From contig CP071065.1 in NCBI GenBank assembly GCA_017164015.1, forward strand, positions 2,508,501 through 2,572,500: a stretch of DNA of 64,000 bases, read 5' to 3'. Positions 6,464 through 15,354 of this stretch are shown here, in pieces. The position numbers were made by a program, and so were the translations under genes. The notes below the pieces were generated by a model. It saw only the letters and a program-made list of their open reading frames with translations, was not told the origin of the DNA and ran no database searches. The stretch is from Nostoc sp. UHCC 0702 (GTDB lineage Bacteria; Cyanobacteriota; Cyanobacteriia; Cyanobacteriales; Nostocaceae). Each line of letters begins with the position of its first letter. Within the stretch, counting starts at the first letter, position 1.

Positions 6464-8731
6464 TTAAGACTCAACTACCTCAAATGCAATTGCCATTGCT
6501 GCCAGTTTTGTAGTGTCAATACCACGAACTCCTGGTGGTAGTTGTATTTCTTTGTCACTAATCCCACCACGAGTCCCTGCATCTAAATCTGCTAATAAAT
6601 TATTGGTTACATCTAATAGTTCATCACTCACAGAGATGGGTGAACTGCGATTGGCAAATCCTCTTGATCCGGCAATTTTTTGCAAGGCTTGCAGAGAAGT
6701 TCGCAGCGGGGTGGTACTGGCAATGATTAATGCTTCTGAAATTCCCAAAGGTTTATCAATGTTCAGTTCAAATTCATCATCGGGCTGAGGAATTATTTTT
6801 GTTTGTTTTGCGCCTACCAAAGCAGCATTTTGTGAAGCTGACCAATCAAAAGGAAAGATGACTGTCATTTCTCCTTCGGCATCAATTACTAAAATGCTGA
6901 CGTAGAGTGGCTGAGATTCGTTATTTTGAATTTGAAAGTTAACTTTGGTTCCTACAGATAGTTGACGTAAGCCAGAGTTGGCAAAGTTGGCAGAGGCAAC
7001 TGGCGGTGTGGGTTTTGGCTTTTTGGGTACTTTGCTAATACCCCGAATGGGAAAAGTTTCCCCCAGAATTTCATTGCTATCAGCAACATTCATCGAAACA
7101 TTCACATTAATCCGTGATGAATTTGTATTGCTGAGTATTTGTTTAACTATTCGCGCCGCCAGCAGTGATTTTAACTTTGGTTGCAAACGTTTGACTGCTT
7201 CAATTACAGGTTCGCTTGGTTTGCCAAAAGAGTTAGGAATAATTTGCTCTTGACTGGGTAAAAATAAACCAAAGCTACCGACTTTTGGCAGGTTGAATAA
7301 TCCTTTTTTCTGTAATTGTTGATATTGAGTCTCAGTCATGCGCCCAAAAATATATTGCACTTCTTGCTGTCCCAAAGGTCGCAGTTCGATGCGCCCAAGT
7401 GCTTGCATAGCTTGTATTGCTTGTTGGGCAGTTTGATCATCGAGGGATTCGTCAATACCAATTTTTAAAGTCGGATTGTTAGGGATGCTGCGGATGCGTT
7501 CTTGTAATAAAGTTCCTGGTTTAATTTTGCTGCTTGAACGTCTATTTGTGAGTGTACCTCTGCCTACTAATCCTTGACGTGATTCTAACTTCATCAGTCC
7601 GATTTCATTACCTTGAGCATCCAAAACTGAGAATAGGGGATTGTTTGTGAAAGCTTCCAAATTTTGCGAGTCAATACCACCCAGCCATAAATCTGCTTGA
7701 CTACCTTTTACTTGTGTGACTACAGCTTCCGCTGGAATGGCTTGCACTGGTGTGAAGTAGATGGGTGTGTTAGCATTTGTGCGGCTGAGATTCGATTCCA
7801 ATTCTGGGTCTTGAGAATTGCCGTTTTCGCTAGCTAATAATTTTGTACTGCGGCCAATATTTGCGATCGCACTATTTACAGATTCTTTACCAGTTTGTTG
7901 CCAAAGATATTGAGTTAACACATAAGTAAACGCCCCAGCATGAAAGTCTGCAAAAGGCACATCAGCAGCGTATTGTTCCTTTCTGGCGCTGGCGATAACC
8001 ACACCTTTAGCGACTGCTTGTCTGCGTTTTTGGATAAACTCTTGGTTAGAAAGCTTCAGTCGCCCAAGCCAAGTACGCTGATATTCTAACTCTTCTGCAC
8101 TCGGTTGCAGCAGTGCCCCACCAGCACGCGATCGCACTCGCAGATTTCCCCGTTTACCACCGCCAGAATGACAGCTATCGAGTACAACGGTGACATTATC
8201 TGTTTTGAGTGCATACATCAGTAAAAACAGGGTGTGTCCCATGATGTCTTTGACTGCACCACCAGAGACAGGATATCCTGCTGGTAAGGCGCTATCTATG
8301 GGGACTAGGGTGCTGTTGAGTCCATCGGGTGAATCGCGATCTGGGTCTTGTATTTGTGAACCATGTCCAGAAAAGTGAAACAACACCACATCCCCAGGCT
8401 GGGCTTGATTAATTAGGTGGTTTTCAAATGTTGCGAGGATGCCTTGACGGGTCGCTTGTTGGTCAGTCAATGTGAGAATATTTTCTGGTTTAAAGCCAAA
8501 GCGGTAAATTAATAATTGTTGCTGCAACTTGACATCATTAACGCAACCTTCTAGTGGAGACAAACCATCACTCTTGGAATATTGATTAATTCCTACGAGT
8601 AGGGCTAGTTTGCGGCCTGTATTTTGGGCAAGTACTTGGCTGTAGCGCTTTATGTCAAACTGGCTTAAACCCAACGTTGTTAATGCAGAAGCGGAAAATT
8701 GTAGAAATTGACGACGTTTGATGTAGGACAT
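6464..8731 (-). CDS. Orthocaspase (caspase-like C14 family peptidase) with Tat-type signal
   Basis: A caspase-fold cysteine protease (prokaryotic metacaspase/orthocaspase), about 755 residues. The p20-like domain starts at GRKLALLVGINQYS; the catalytic His is in HFSGHGSQ (about residue 122) and the catalytic Cys in VVLDSCHSGGG (about residue 187). A long C-terminal part of unknown fold contains a DUF4384-like segment (VNFQIQNNESQPLYVSILVID...GEMTVIFPFD). The ATG at 8731 opens a twin-arginine leader (KRRQFLQFSASALTTLGLSQF). The longer upstream frame is only translated short repeats. It follows the TPR-CHAT gene by about 100 bp on the same strand, so both are probably co-transcribed. Substrate and role are unknown; a specificity for Arg/Lys is usual in the family. 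Confidence 0.9.
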   Translation of the reverse strand: MSYIKRRQFLQFSASALTTLGLSQFDIKRYSQVLAQNTGRKLALLVGINQYSKSDGLSPLEGCVNDVKLQQQLLIYRFGFKPENILTLTDQQATRQGILATFENHLINQAQPGDVVLFHFSGHGSQIQDPDRDSPDGLNSTLVPIDSALPAGYPVSGGAVKDIMGHTLFLLMYALKTDNVTVVLDSCHSGGGKRGNLRVRSRAGGALLQPSAEELEYQRTWLGRLKLSNQEFIQKRRQAVAKGVVIASARKEQYAADVPFADFHAGAFTYVLTQYLWQQTGKESVNSAIANIGRSTKLLASENGNSQDPELESNLSRTNANTPIYFTPVQAIPAEAVVTQVKGSQADLWLGGIDSQNLEAFTNNPLFSVLDAQGNEIGLMKLESRQGLVGRGTLTNRRSSSKIKPGTLLQERIRSIPNNPTLKIGIDESLDDQTAQQAIQAMQALGRIELRPLGQQEVQYIFGRMTETQYQQLQKKGLFNLPKVGSFGLFLPSQEQIIPNSFGKPSEPVIEAVKRLQPKLKSLLAARIVKQILSNTNSSRINVNVSMNVADSNEILGETFPIRGISKVPKKPKPTPPVASANFANSGLRQLSVGTKVNFQIQNNESQPLYVSILVIDAEGEMTVIFPFDWSASQNAALVGAKQTKIIPQPDDEFELNIDKPLGISEALIIASTTPLRTSLQALQKIAGSRGFANRSSPISVSDELLDVTNNLLADLDAGTRGGISDKEIQLPPGVRGIDTTKLAAMAIAFEVVES

Positions 8732-8737
8732 GATTGG

Positions 8738-8830
8738 GAATTGGTAATTGGTAATTGGTAATTGGTAATTGGTAATTGGAAAGAGTGTTAACAACTAACC
8801 ACTGACAACTGACAACTGACAACTGACAAA
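8738..8830. repeat. Short tandem repeats between the CHAT and orthocaspase genes
   Basis: (TTGGTAA)n at about 8738-8780 and (TGACAAC)n at about 8800-8828 fill the gap just upstream of the orthocaspase start. They generate the spurious NYQLPIT peptide in frame with that gene. Confidence 0.85.
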
Positions 8831-11752
8831 TCACTCTGATTCCCCAATTAATGTAAAAGCAGCCCAATGAAAGGGATTTTGATATTTTTTCTGTGTTGTC
8901 AGCATCGCTTTTCGTAATGCTGTGGCTTTGTCAAGTTTTTGTTGCAGATTTTGATAAAATTCAGTCATTAAAAACGATGTGGAATTGTCATTAACTGACC
9001 ATAAGGAAACTATCACACTGGGGGCACCTGCGGTAATTAATGAACGAGATAAACCAATGACACCATCGCCTGTAATGCGTCCGCGTCCGGTGTTGCAAGC
9101 ACTTAAAACGACTAATTCGGCGTTAAGTTTAAGTTGCAAGATATCTTCAGCAGTGAGTAAACCGTTGTCTGTTGCAGTGGGTGCGAGTGCGATCGCACTT
9201 TGCAATCCTTGAAAATCATCGAATATTCCATGAGTGGCTAAATGTATAATTCTGGCTTTGGGTATTCGCGCCTTAACTGCGGCTTTGGTGGCTTCATCAC
9301 CTGTAAGTATTTTAGTGTTCAGCAAGGGTGCGATCGCTTGTGCTTCGCGTTTCGCGCCTGGTAAACTGATCAACTTTTCTGGTTTTTCGCCAATTTTGGC
9401 GGCGACACTGGGCATGGTAGGATTTCCCAACACCAATGCATCAGTCACGCCTGCAAGCTTGACCTTTTGGCGTTGCAGGCGAGTTAAATCTAAAACTTGA
9501 ATTGATGGGGCTGTGAGGATTGTGTGTTTGGCAATCAAATATTTGCCCTGTTTATCTTGCAGTGCGGGGAAGGGAACGAGGAACAAGTCACGTTGGGGAA
9601 CGAAAATTACACGCTGATTTTCGTCTGTGGGCAGGAGGTCTGCAATAGGTTCAATTAATAGTTGATGCAATTTTTGTAAGCTTTGTGTTTGCAGCTTTTG
9701 ATCAACAGGATTCACAACTTCAGCCTGAAAAATGCTGCGTGTCACGCCAATGGAGTCACGAGTGGTAGTAACGAGTTGTGCTAGATTTGTATTTTGTTTT
9801 TGCCACAGGGGTTTGAGGTCAACTTTGCGAAAGGTGACATCACCTGTGGGTTTGATTACCCAAATATAGAGTTCTGATTCATTCCATTCTTGTTTACCTT
9901 GAATTTTGAACTCATCAGGAATAATTGAATATTCAACGAGGGTAGCATTTTGCTGTTTAGCAATTTGTTTTAGCAGTGATAGTGTAGGTTCTACAGTTGG
10001 AACTGCAACTTTACCAGACAAGCGTGAATTTAACAGATCCACAAGCGCCCTGCTGCGTCCCTGTTCAGAAATTAACAGAGCATCATTGGTTTTATTCTGA
10101 GCAATTAAAACTTTTTGCAGTAGGCGGTAAGTGCGAGCTTGTTGTTCAAAAATTGAGACTTTGTAAGCATCATTATTACCTAAGTCTCCTCTGATAGATT
10201 TTTGTACCTCAATCCCAGCACGCAGGATTTTTTCAGCTTCTTTTAGATTGCCAGATTTCTGGAGAGTTAATCCCAGATTATTGAGAGCAATTCCTTCCCC
10301 TAAACGGTTTTTGATTTCTCGTGCGATGGCCAAACTTGAGGAGTGGTACTCAATGGCTTTGGCATAGTCTCCCAGGGCATAGTAAGCATTTCCCAGACTG
10401 CCGAGAGATTGTCCCTCCCCTAAACGGTCTTTGATTTCCCGTGCGATCGCCAAACATGAGGAGTAGTACTCAATGGCTTTGGCATAGTCTCCTAGAGAAA
10501 AGTAAGCATTTCCCAGATTGCCGAGAGCATTGCCCTCCCCTAAACGGTATTTGATTTCTCGTGCGATCGCCAATCTTGAGGAGTGGTACTCAATGGCTTT
10601 GGCATAATCTCCCAGGGCATCGTAAGCAAGTCCCAGATTGCCCAGTGCAGCACCCTCCCCTAAACGGTCTTTGATTTCTCGTGCGATCGCCAAACTTGAG
10701 GAGTGGTACTCAATGGCTTTGGCATAGTCCCCCAGGGCAAGGTAGGCATTTCCCAGATTGCCCAGTGCAGCACCCTCCCCTAAACGGTCTTTGATTTCTC
10801 GTGCGATCGCCAAACTTGAGGAGTGGTACTCAATGGCTTTGGCATAGTCTCCCAGGGCAAGGTAGGCATTTCCCAGATTGCCGAGAGCATTGCCCTCCCC
10901 TAAACGGTCTTTGATTTCTCGTGCGATCGCTAAACTTGAGGAGTGGTACTCAATGGCTTTGGTATAGTCTCCCAGGGCATAGTAAGCAAGTCCCAGATTG
11001 CCGAGAGCATTGCCCTCCCCTAAACGGTCTTTGATTTCTCGTGCGATCGCCAATCTTGAGGATTGGTACTCAATGGCTTTGGCATAGTCTCCCAAAGAAA
11101 AGTAAGCAACTCCCAGATTGCCGAGAGATTGCCCCTCCCCTAAACGGTCTTTAATTTCCCGTGCGATCGCTAAACTTGAGGAGTGGTACTCAATGGCTTT
11201 GGCATAGTCTCCCAGGGCATAGTAAGCATTTCCCAGATTGCCGAGAGATTGCCCCTCCCCTAAACGGTCTTTGATTTCTCGTGCGATCGCCAATCTTGAG
11301 GACTGGTACTCAATGGCTTTGGCATAGTCTCCCAGGGCACGGTAAGCAATTCCCAGATTGCCGAGAGATTGCCCCTCCCCTAAACGGTCTTTGATTTCTC
11401 GTGCGATCGCCAATCTTGAGGAGTGGTACTCAATGGCTTTGGCATAGTCTCCCAAAGAAAAGTAAGCAAGTCCCAGATTTCCCAGTGCAGCACCCTCACC
11501 TTTACGGTCTTTGATTTCTCGGTAGATAACTAGCGCCTGTTGCCAAGACTGTAACGCGGCTTCAAATTGACTTGTTTTAAACTGCTCAGCACCTTGCTGC
11601 AACAGTCGGTCTGCTTCTGCTTTCCGGTCGGTGGGTGTTTGTGCTAATACCTGTGATGCCTGAATTAGTATGGGAAAGTTGGCAGCAAAAGGCATTGAAG
11701 CAGTCAACATGAGAGTGATAAACGCGATTAAACCGATTTTTGGAGAATGCAT
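8831..11752 (-). CDS. Exported TPR-CHAT domain protein
   Basis: A 973-residue protein with, in order, a Sec-type leader (hydrophobic residues 8-35, cleavage near VLAQ-TP), ten almost identical 40-residue tetratricopeptide units (LGNLGxAYxALGDYAKAIEYxSSxLAIAREIKDRLGEG) from about residue 80 to 480, further TPR helices, and a C-terminal CHAT protease domain (about 680-973). The catalytic His lies in IHLATHG (about 841) and Cys in LSACNTGRG (about 885). CHAT proteases are caspase relatives that cleave partner proteins; TPR arrays usually recognise the partner. The repeat DNA is so uniform (period exactly 120 bp, 10309-11508 roughly) that it was recently amplified. It heads an apparent operon with the orthocaspase. 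Confidence 0.92.
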   Translation of the reverse strand: MHSPKIGLIAFITLMLTASMPFAANFPILIQASQVLAQTPTDRKAEADRLLQQGAEQFKTSQFEAALQSWQQALVIYREIKDRKGEGAALGNLGLAYFSLGDYAKAIEYHSSRLAIAREIKDRLGEGQSLGNLGIAYRALGDYAKAIEYQSSRLAIAREIKDRLGEGQSLGNLGNAYYALGDYAKAIEYHSSSLAIAREIKDRLGEGQSLGNLGVAYFSLGDYAKAIEYQSSRLAIAREIKDRLGEGNALGNLGLAYYALGDYTKAIEYHSSSLAIAREIKDRLGEGNALGNLGNAYLALGDYAKAIEYHSSSLAIAREIKDRLGEGAALGNLGNAYLALGDYAKAIEYHSSSLAIAREIKDRLGEGAALGNLGLAYDALGDYAKAIEYHSSRLAIAREIKYRLGEGNALGNLGNAYFSLGDYAKAIEYYSSCLAIAREIKDRLGEGQSLGSLGNAYYALGDYAKAIEYHSSSLAIAREIKNRLGEGIALNNLGLTLQKSGNLKEAEKILRAGIEVQKSIRGDLGNNDAYKVSIFEQQARTYRLLQKVLIAQNKTNDALLISEQGRSRALVDLLNSRLSGKVAVPTVEPTLSLLKQIAKQQNATLVEYSIIPDEFKIQGKQEWNESELYIWVIKPTGDVTFRKVDLKPLWQKQNTNLAQLVTTTRDSIGVTRSIFQAEVVNPVDQKLQTQSLQKLHQLLIEPIADLLPTDENQRVIFVPQRDLFLVPFPALQDKQGKYLIAKHTILTAPSIQVLDLTRLQRQKVKLAGVTDALVLGNPTMPSVAAKIGEKPEKLISLPGAKREAQAIAPLLNTKILTGDEATKAAVKARIPKARIIHLATHGIFDDFQGLQSAIALAPTATDNGLLTAEDILQLKLNAELVVLSACNTGRGRITGDGVIGLSRSLITAGAPSVIVSLWSVNDNSTSFLMTEFYQNLQQKLDKATALRKAMLTTQKKYQNPFHWAAFTLIGESE
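10300..11508 (-). repeat. Ten 120-bp tandem repeats encoding TPR units
   Basis: The phrase GTGCGATCGCC recurs at 10441, 10561, 10681 and so on to 11401 with an exact 120-bp period; the unit at 10321 has GTGCGATGGCC instead. Each unit encodes one 40-residue TPR, and nine of ten carry a HIP1 octamer (GCGATCGC) at the same position. Confidence 0.93.
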
Positions 11753-11919
11753 AAGTTATCATGCCCAGCGTTGAGTTTTATAAAAACACGGCATAGCGCA
11801 TCTTTACTGATTTTTGAGTGAGAGTTTCAAGTTAGTTACAGCAGGTTTCACTATATATATTTCAGCAACGCGAGGATATGTAAGTTAAAGTGACCATAAA
11901 AGTTTTGAATGAAAAGGTT

Positions 11920-12234
11920 GAGTCTTTAATACTTGGCAATGAGTCTTAGATACTCGGCGACGAGTCTTTAATACTCGGCAATGAGTCTTAGATACTCGGC
12001 AATGAGTCTTAGATACTCGGCGACGAGTCTTAGATACTCGGCAATGAGTCTTAGATACTCGGCAATGAGTCTTAGATACTCGGCGACGAGTCTTTAATAC
12101 TCGGCAATGAGTCTTAGATACTCGGCGACGAGTCTTTGATACTCGGCAATGAGTCTTTAATACTCGGCGACGAGTCTTTGATACTCGGCAATGAGTCTTT
12201 GATACTCGGCAATGAGTTTTTAATACTCGGCAAT
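11920..12234. repeat. 21-bp satellite, 15 units
   Basis: Fifteen head-to-tail units of GAGTCTTAGATACTCGGCAAT with no length variation (15 x 21 = 315 bp). Variants are confined to positions 8-10 (AGA, TAA, TGA) and the last triplet (AAT or GAC). Each unit contains GAGT...ACTC arms that can pair. No gene reads through it credibly. Confidence 0.93.
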
Positions 12235-12240
12235 GATTTT

Positions 12241-12363
12241 TGCTCCCCTGCTCCCCTGCTCCCCCGCTCCCCCGCTCCCCTGCTCCCCCGCTCCCCCGCT
12301 CCCCCGCTCCCCTGCTCCCCCGCTCCCCCGCTCCCCCGCTCCCCCGCTCCCCCGCTCCCCCCG
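12241..12363. repeat. 8-bp GC-rich tandem repeat (CTCCCCYG)
   Basis: About fifteen units of CTCCCCTG/CTCCCCCG directly after the 21-bp satellite and 45 bp before the next gene. A related AGCAGGGG array occurs at about 54313-54372. Confidence 0.9.
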
Positions 12364-12407
12364 CCGCATTTCTTCATAAAATAAATCCAGTAACCTGGAT
12401 GTAAACC

Positions 12408-13232
12408 GTGGCATTTGATAACGTTTGTAAAATATTAGCTGAACAATATCCCTTTGAATTTGCTCGTTGGTTATTACCAGTACAACCACAAAATATCAAA
12501 GTATTAAAAACTGAATTGAGCATAGAACCAATTCGTGCCGACTCCGTGACATTTTTACAAACAGAAAATCGGATTTTACACCTGGAATTTCAAACTAAAA
12601 CCAAATCTGAACCGACAATTGCCTTCCGAATGTTGGATTATTCAGTCAGACTCAAACGGCAATATAATATTCCCGTAACGCAGGTAGTAATTTTCTTACA
12701 AGAAATAGACAACGAAATTGCTTTCACTGAAGAGTATGTAGATGAAACTACAACCCATCGCTATCGAGCCATCCGAATGTGGGAACAAGATTCAACGCTA
12801 TTTCTGAATAATGAAGCATTGCTAGCATTGGCACCATTAACACAAACAACATCACCCCAAGGGTTGTTATCGCAGGTTGCCCAAAGGGTTGCTACAATTC
12901 CAGATAGAGATAGAAGACAAAATATTGCTGCATACATAGAAATATTAGCAGGTTTGCGGTTTGAGAAAAGTTTGATTCGTCGATTATTAAGCGAGGACAT
13001 TATGGAAGAGTCAGTAATTTATCAAGACATATTACAAAAGGGTAACAAACAAGGCGAAGAGCGAGTGATTATACTGCTACTTAATCGTCGCTTTAACGCA
13101 ATAGACACATCACTGATTGAAAGAGTACGAGGATTATCTACTGAACAGTTGGAAAACTTAGCAGAGGCATTATTAGATTTCACTGATGTATCTGATTTAG
13201 AAACTTGGTTGACTCAGCAAGAAGGTAATTAG
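12408..13232 (+). CDS. Rpn-family nuclease/putative transposase with DUF4351-like tail
   Basis: A 274-residue protein of the Rpn (PD-(D/E)XK nuclease, recombination-promoting) group, frequent in cyanobacteria. Signs are the N-terminal FDNVCKILAEQYPFEFARWLL, the core LHLEFQTK (Glu and Gln of a PD-(D/E)XK-like site) followed by FRMLDYSVRLKRQYN, and the C-terminal DUF4351-like IILLLNRRFNAIDTSLIERVRGLSTEQLENLAEALLDF. The start codon is GTG. In E. coli such proteins promote RecA-independent recombination; activity here is unproven. It sits between the two TPR paralogues on the opposite strand, next to satellite DNA. Confidence 0.85.
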   Translation: MAFDNVCKILAEQYPFEFARWLLPVQPQNIKVLKTELSIEPIRADSVTFLQTENRILHLEFQTKTKSEPTIAFRMLDYSVRLKRQYNIPVTQVVIFLQEIDNEIAFTEEYVDETTTHRYRAIRMWEQDSTLFLNNEALLALAPLTQTTSPQGLLSQVAQRVATIPDRDRRQNIAAYIEILAGLRFEKSLIRRLLSEDIMEESVIYQDILQKGNKQGEERVIILLLNRRFNAIDTSLIERVRGLSTEQLENLAEALLDFTDVSDLETWLTQQEGN

Positions 13233-13341
13233 GATTTTTTACAAATAGGCAGCAGGGGGGCAGGGGAGAGTGTTAACAACTGACAACTGACAACTGACAA
13301 CTGACGACCCTCACCAGTTGACTTTATTCGCACCGACCTAC
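13233..13341. repeat. Short repeats and end of a family F MITE
   Basis: Contains (TGACAAC)n at 13278-13306, then GACCCTCACCAGTTGACTTTATTCGCACCGACCTACTT up to 13343, which is the reverse complement of the left end of the family F element at 55336. The end abuts the stop codon of the TPR gene on the minus strand. Confidence 0.7.
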
Positions 13342-14952
13342 TTAAGCCGTACCAAGTCTTCCTAAAGCCATGACTTCGTATTGGGGATTTTTGATTTCCC
13401 GTGAAACTACCAAAGCTTGCTGATAATATTGGATTGCCTGTGGTAAGTCTTTGAGAGTTTCATAAGCCAATCCAATTTCTAGTAAAGCAAGTAACTCCTT
13501 TTTCTGGTCTTTGAGTTGCCGTACAATCACTAAAGCTTGCTGATGGTAATCAATTGATTGGGCATAATTGTTTAGAGAAAAATAACTATGTCCTAGATTT
13601 ATCAGAAAGGCAGCCTCATTTTTGATGTCTTTGATTTGCCGTGCTAATACCAAGGCTTGTTGAAAAGCATCAATGGCTTTGGCATAGTCCTTGAGAGAAA
13701 TGTAAGCATCACCCAAATTTTTCAGAACTAATAACTCGTATTCGCGGTTTTTGATTTCCGGTGAAACTACCAAAGCTTGCTGATAATATTTGATTACCTG
13801 TGGAAAATCTTTTAATTCATCATAACCTATACCAAGATTCATGAGCGCCAATAATTGTATTTGTTGGTCTTTGATTTGGTGTGCTATCGCTAAAAGCTGT
13901 TGATAATATTCAATTGCTATTGGGAATTCTTTTAGCTGCTTATAAGCTTTGCCGAGACTGAATAATGCAAGTAACTCTCGTTTTTGGTCTTTGATTTGCC
14001 GTGCTAGTGCCAAAAGCTGTTGATAATATTTAATTGCCCGTGGTAAATCTTTTAAACCTTCATAAGATTTGGCGATATTTTCCAGTACAACTACCTCAGT
14101 TTTGCGGTCTTTGATTTGCGGTGTCATCAGCAAATATTGCTGATAATATTCAATTGCTTTGCTGTAGTCTTTCAAAGCAAAGTAAACACTTCCCAGATTG
14201 TTCAAGGCTATACTTTCAGCTTTAGGGTCTTTGATTTCTCTAGAAATTGCTAAACTTTGCTGGTAGTAACCAACTGCTTTGGCGTAATCTTCAAGGAAAT
14301 TGTAAACATTTCCGAGATTGCCTAGAGCATTCCTTTCACCCTTGCGGTCTTTGATTTCACGGGCGATCGCTAAACTCTGTTGCTGGTAGTTAATAGCTTT
14401 GGTGTAGTCTTCTAGTTTTAAATAAGCAATTCCCAGTTCACCCAAAGATTGCTGCTGTGCTGTGCGGTCTTTGATTTCCTTAGCGATCGCTAATCTCTGC
14501 TGTTGGTAGTCAATGGCCTTGGTGTAGTCTCCTAACTTTAAGTAAGCACTTCCCAGTCCACCCAGAATATCCGCCTGTTGTTGGCGGTTTTTGGTTTCTC
14601 TGGCGATCGCTAAACTCTGCTGTAAATACTCAATCGCCTTGGTGTAGTCTCCCAAAATATTGTAAGCTACTCCCAGATTGTTCAAAACCGCACCCTCTCC
14701 TTGGCGGTCTTTGATTTCTCGATAGATAACTAGTGCCTGTTGCCAAGACTGGAACGCAACTTCAAATTGACTTGTTTGAAACTGCTCAATACCTTGTTTC
14801 ACCAGTCGGTCGGCTTCTGCTTTGCGATCGGTGGGTGTTTGTGCTAATATCTGTGATGCCTGAATTAGTATAGGAAAGTTGGCAGCAAAAGGCATTAAAG
14901 CAGTCAAGATGAGAGTGATAAACGCGATTAAATCGATTTTTTGAGAATGCAT
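13342..14952 (-). CDS. Exported TPR protein, CHAT-less paralogue
   Basis: A 536-residue protein with the same leader as the TPR-CHAT protein (MHSxKIxLIAFIT...ILAQTPTDRKAEADRL) followed by about twelve divergent 40-residue TPR units (LGDYTKAIEYLQQSLAIARE and variants) to the very end. There is no CHAT domain. The TAA stop lies at the junction with a family F repeat end, so loss of a downstream domain by insertion or rearrangement is possible. It could be a decoy or adaptor for the same partner as the TPR-CHAT protein, which is inference. The repeats here have drifted, unlike those of the paralogue. Confidence 0.88.
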   Translation of the reverse strand: MHSQKIDLIAFITLILTALMPFAANFPILIQASQILAQTPTDRKAEADRLVKQGIEQFQTSQFEVAFQSWQQALVIYREIKDRQGEGAVLNNLGVAYNILGDYTKAIEYLQQSLAIARETKNRQQQADILGGLGSAYLKLGDYTKAIDYQQQRLAIAKEIKDRTAQQQSLGELGIAYLKLEDYTKAINYQQQSLAIAREIKDRKGERNALGNLGNVYNFLEDYAKAVGYYQQSLAISREIKDPKAESIALNNLGSVYFALKDYSKAIEYYQQYLLMTPQIKDRKTEVVVLENIAKSYEGLKDLPRAIKYYQQLLALARQIKDQKRELLALFSLGKAYKQLKEFPIAIEYYQQLLAIAHQIKDQQIQLLALMNLGIGYDELKDFPQVIKYYQQALVVSPEIKNREYELLVLKNLGDAYISLKDYAKAIDAFQQALVLARQIKDIKNEAAFLINLGHSYFSLNNYAQSIDYHQQALVIVRQLKDQKKELLALLEIGLAYETLKDLPQAIQYYQQALVVSREIKNPQYEVMALGRLGTA

Positions 14953-15354
14953 AAGTTATCATGCCCAGTGTTGAGTTCTCATTAGACACGGACTAGCCTG
15001 TCTTTACTGATTTTTGAGTCAGAGTTTCAAGTTAGTTCAAGCAGGTTTGACTATATATATATTTCAGCTATACGAGGATATGTAGTTTTCAGTTTTCTGC
15101 AAAAATGCAGGAATAATAATTTATTAGGTGGACAGGATATTAATCAGGCGGACATGATATAGTGCTTTGTTTTCTAAAATCCCAAAATTTTCAGATAAAC
15201 CTGCATAATTTAAGCTTCAATGGCTGAAAGCTATGTAATGCCTAGTTTTACCAATTTTTCAGATAAACCTGCAAAATTTGGATTGTATCACCTCGCTGGT
15301 ATTCAAAGCGCTATCTGCTCTAGACAACTTATTTTTTGGTTAGGAATTTGTTAT
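14953..15354. other. Duplicated promoter region and MITE end remnants
   Basis: Bases 14953-15087 match the region upstream of the TPR-CHAT gene, including TATATATATATTTCAGC. At 15129-15160 two adjacent family A ends occur (GTGGACAGGATAT and CGGACATGATAT), a remnant or nested insertion. The phrase TTTTCAGATAAACCTGCA recurs at 15188 and 15256. Confidence 0.6.

Larger units (their letters stand above)
11753..12407. other. Promoter region of the TPR-CHAT gene and two satellite arrays
   Basis: The first 135 bp (11753-11887) are closely similar to the DNA upstream of the TPR paralogue (14953-15087), including CATGCCCAG and a TATATATATTTCAGC tract, so it is probably a duplicated promoter. The rest holds the 21-bp and 8-bp repeat arrays listed separately. 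Open frames across the arrays (Gly/Ala/Glu-rich or Ser/Ile/Lys-rich) are repeat artefacts. Confidence 0.65.

Noticed and set aside
11920..12234. CRISPR array
   Set aside because: Units are contiguous 21-bp repeats with no unique spacers and no cas genes nearby.
12114..12489. Open frames rich in Gly/Ala/Glu or Ser/Ile/Lys on both strands
   Set aside because: They are direct translations of the 21-bp and 8-bp tandem repeats; no start context or non-repeat domain.
8831..13232. CHAT protease locus as a Craspase-like or gasdermin-type defence system
   Set aside because: No Cas7-11/gRAMP, gasdermin or other defence partner is present, and export signals argue against a cytoplasmic immune role.
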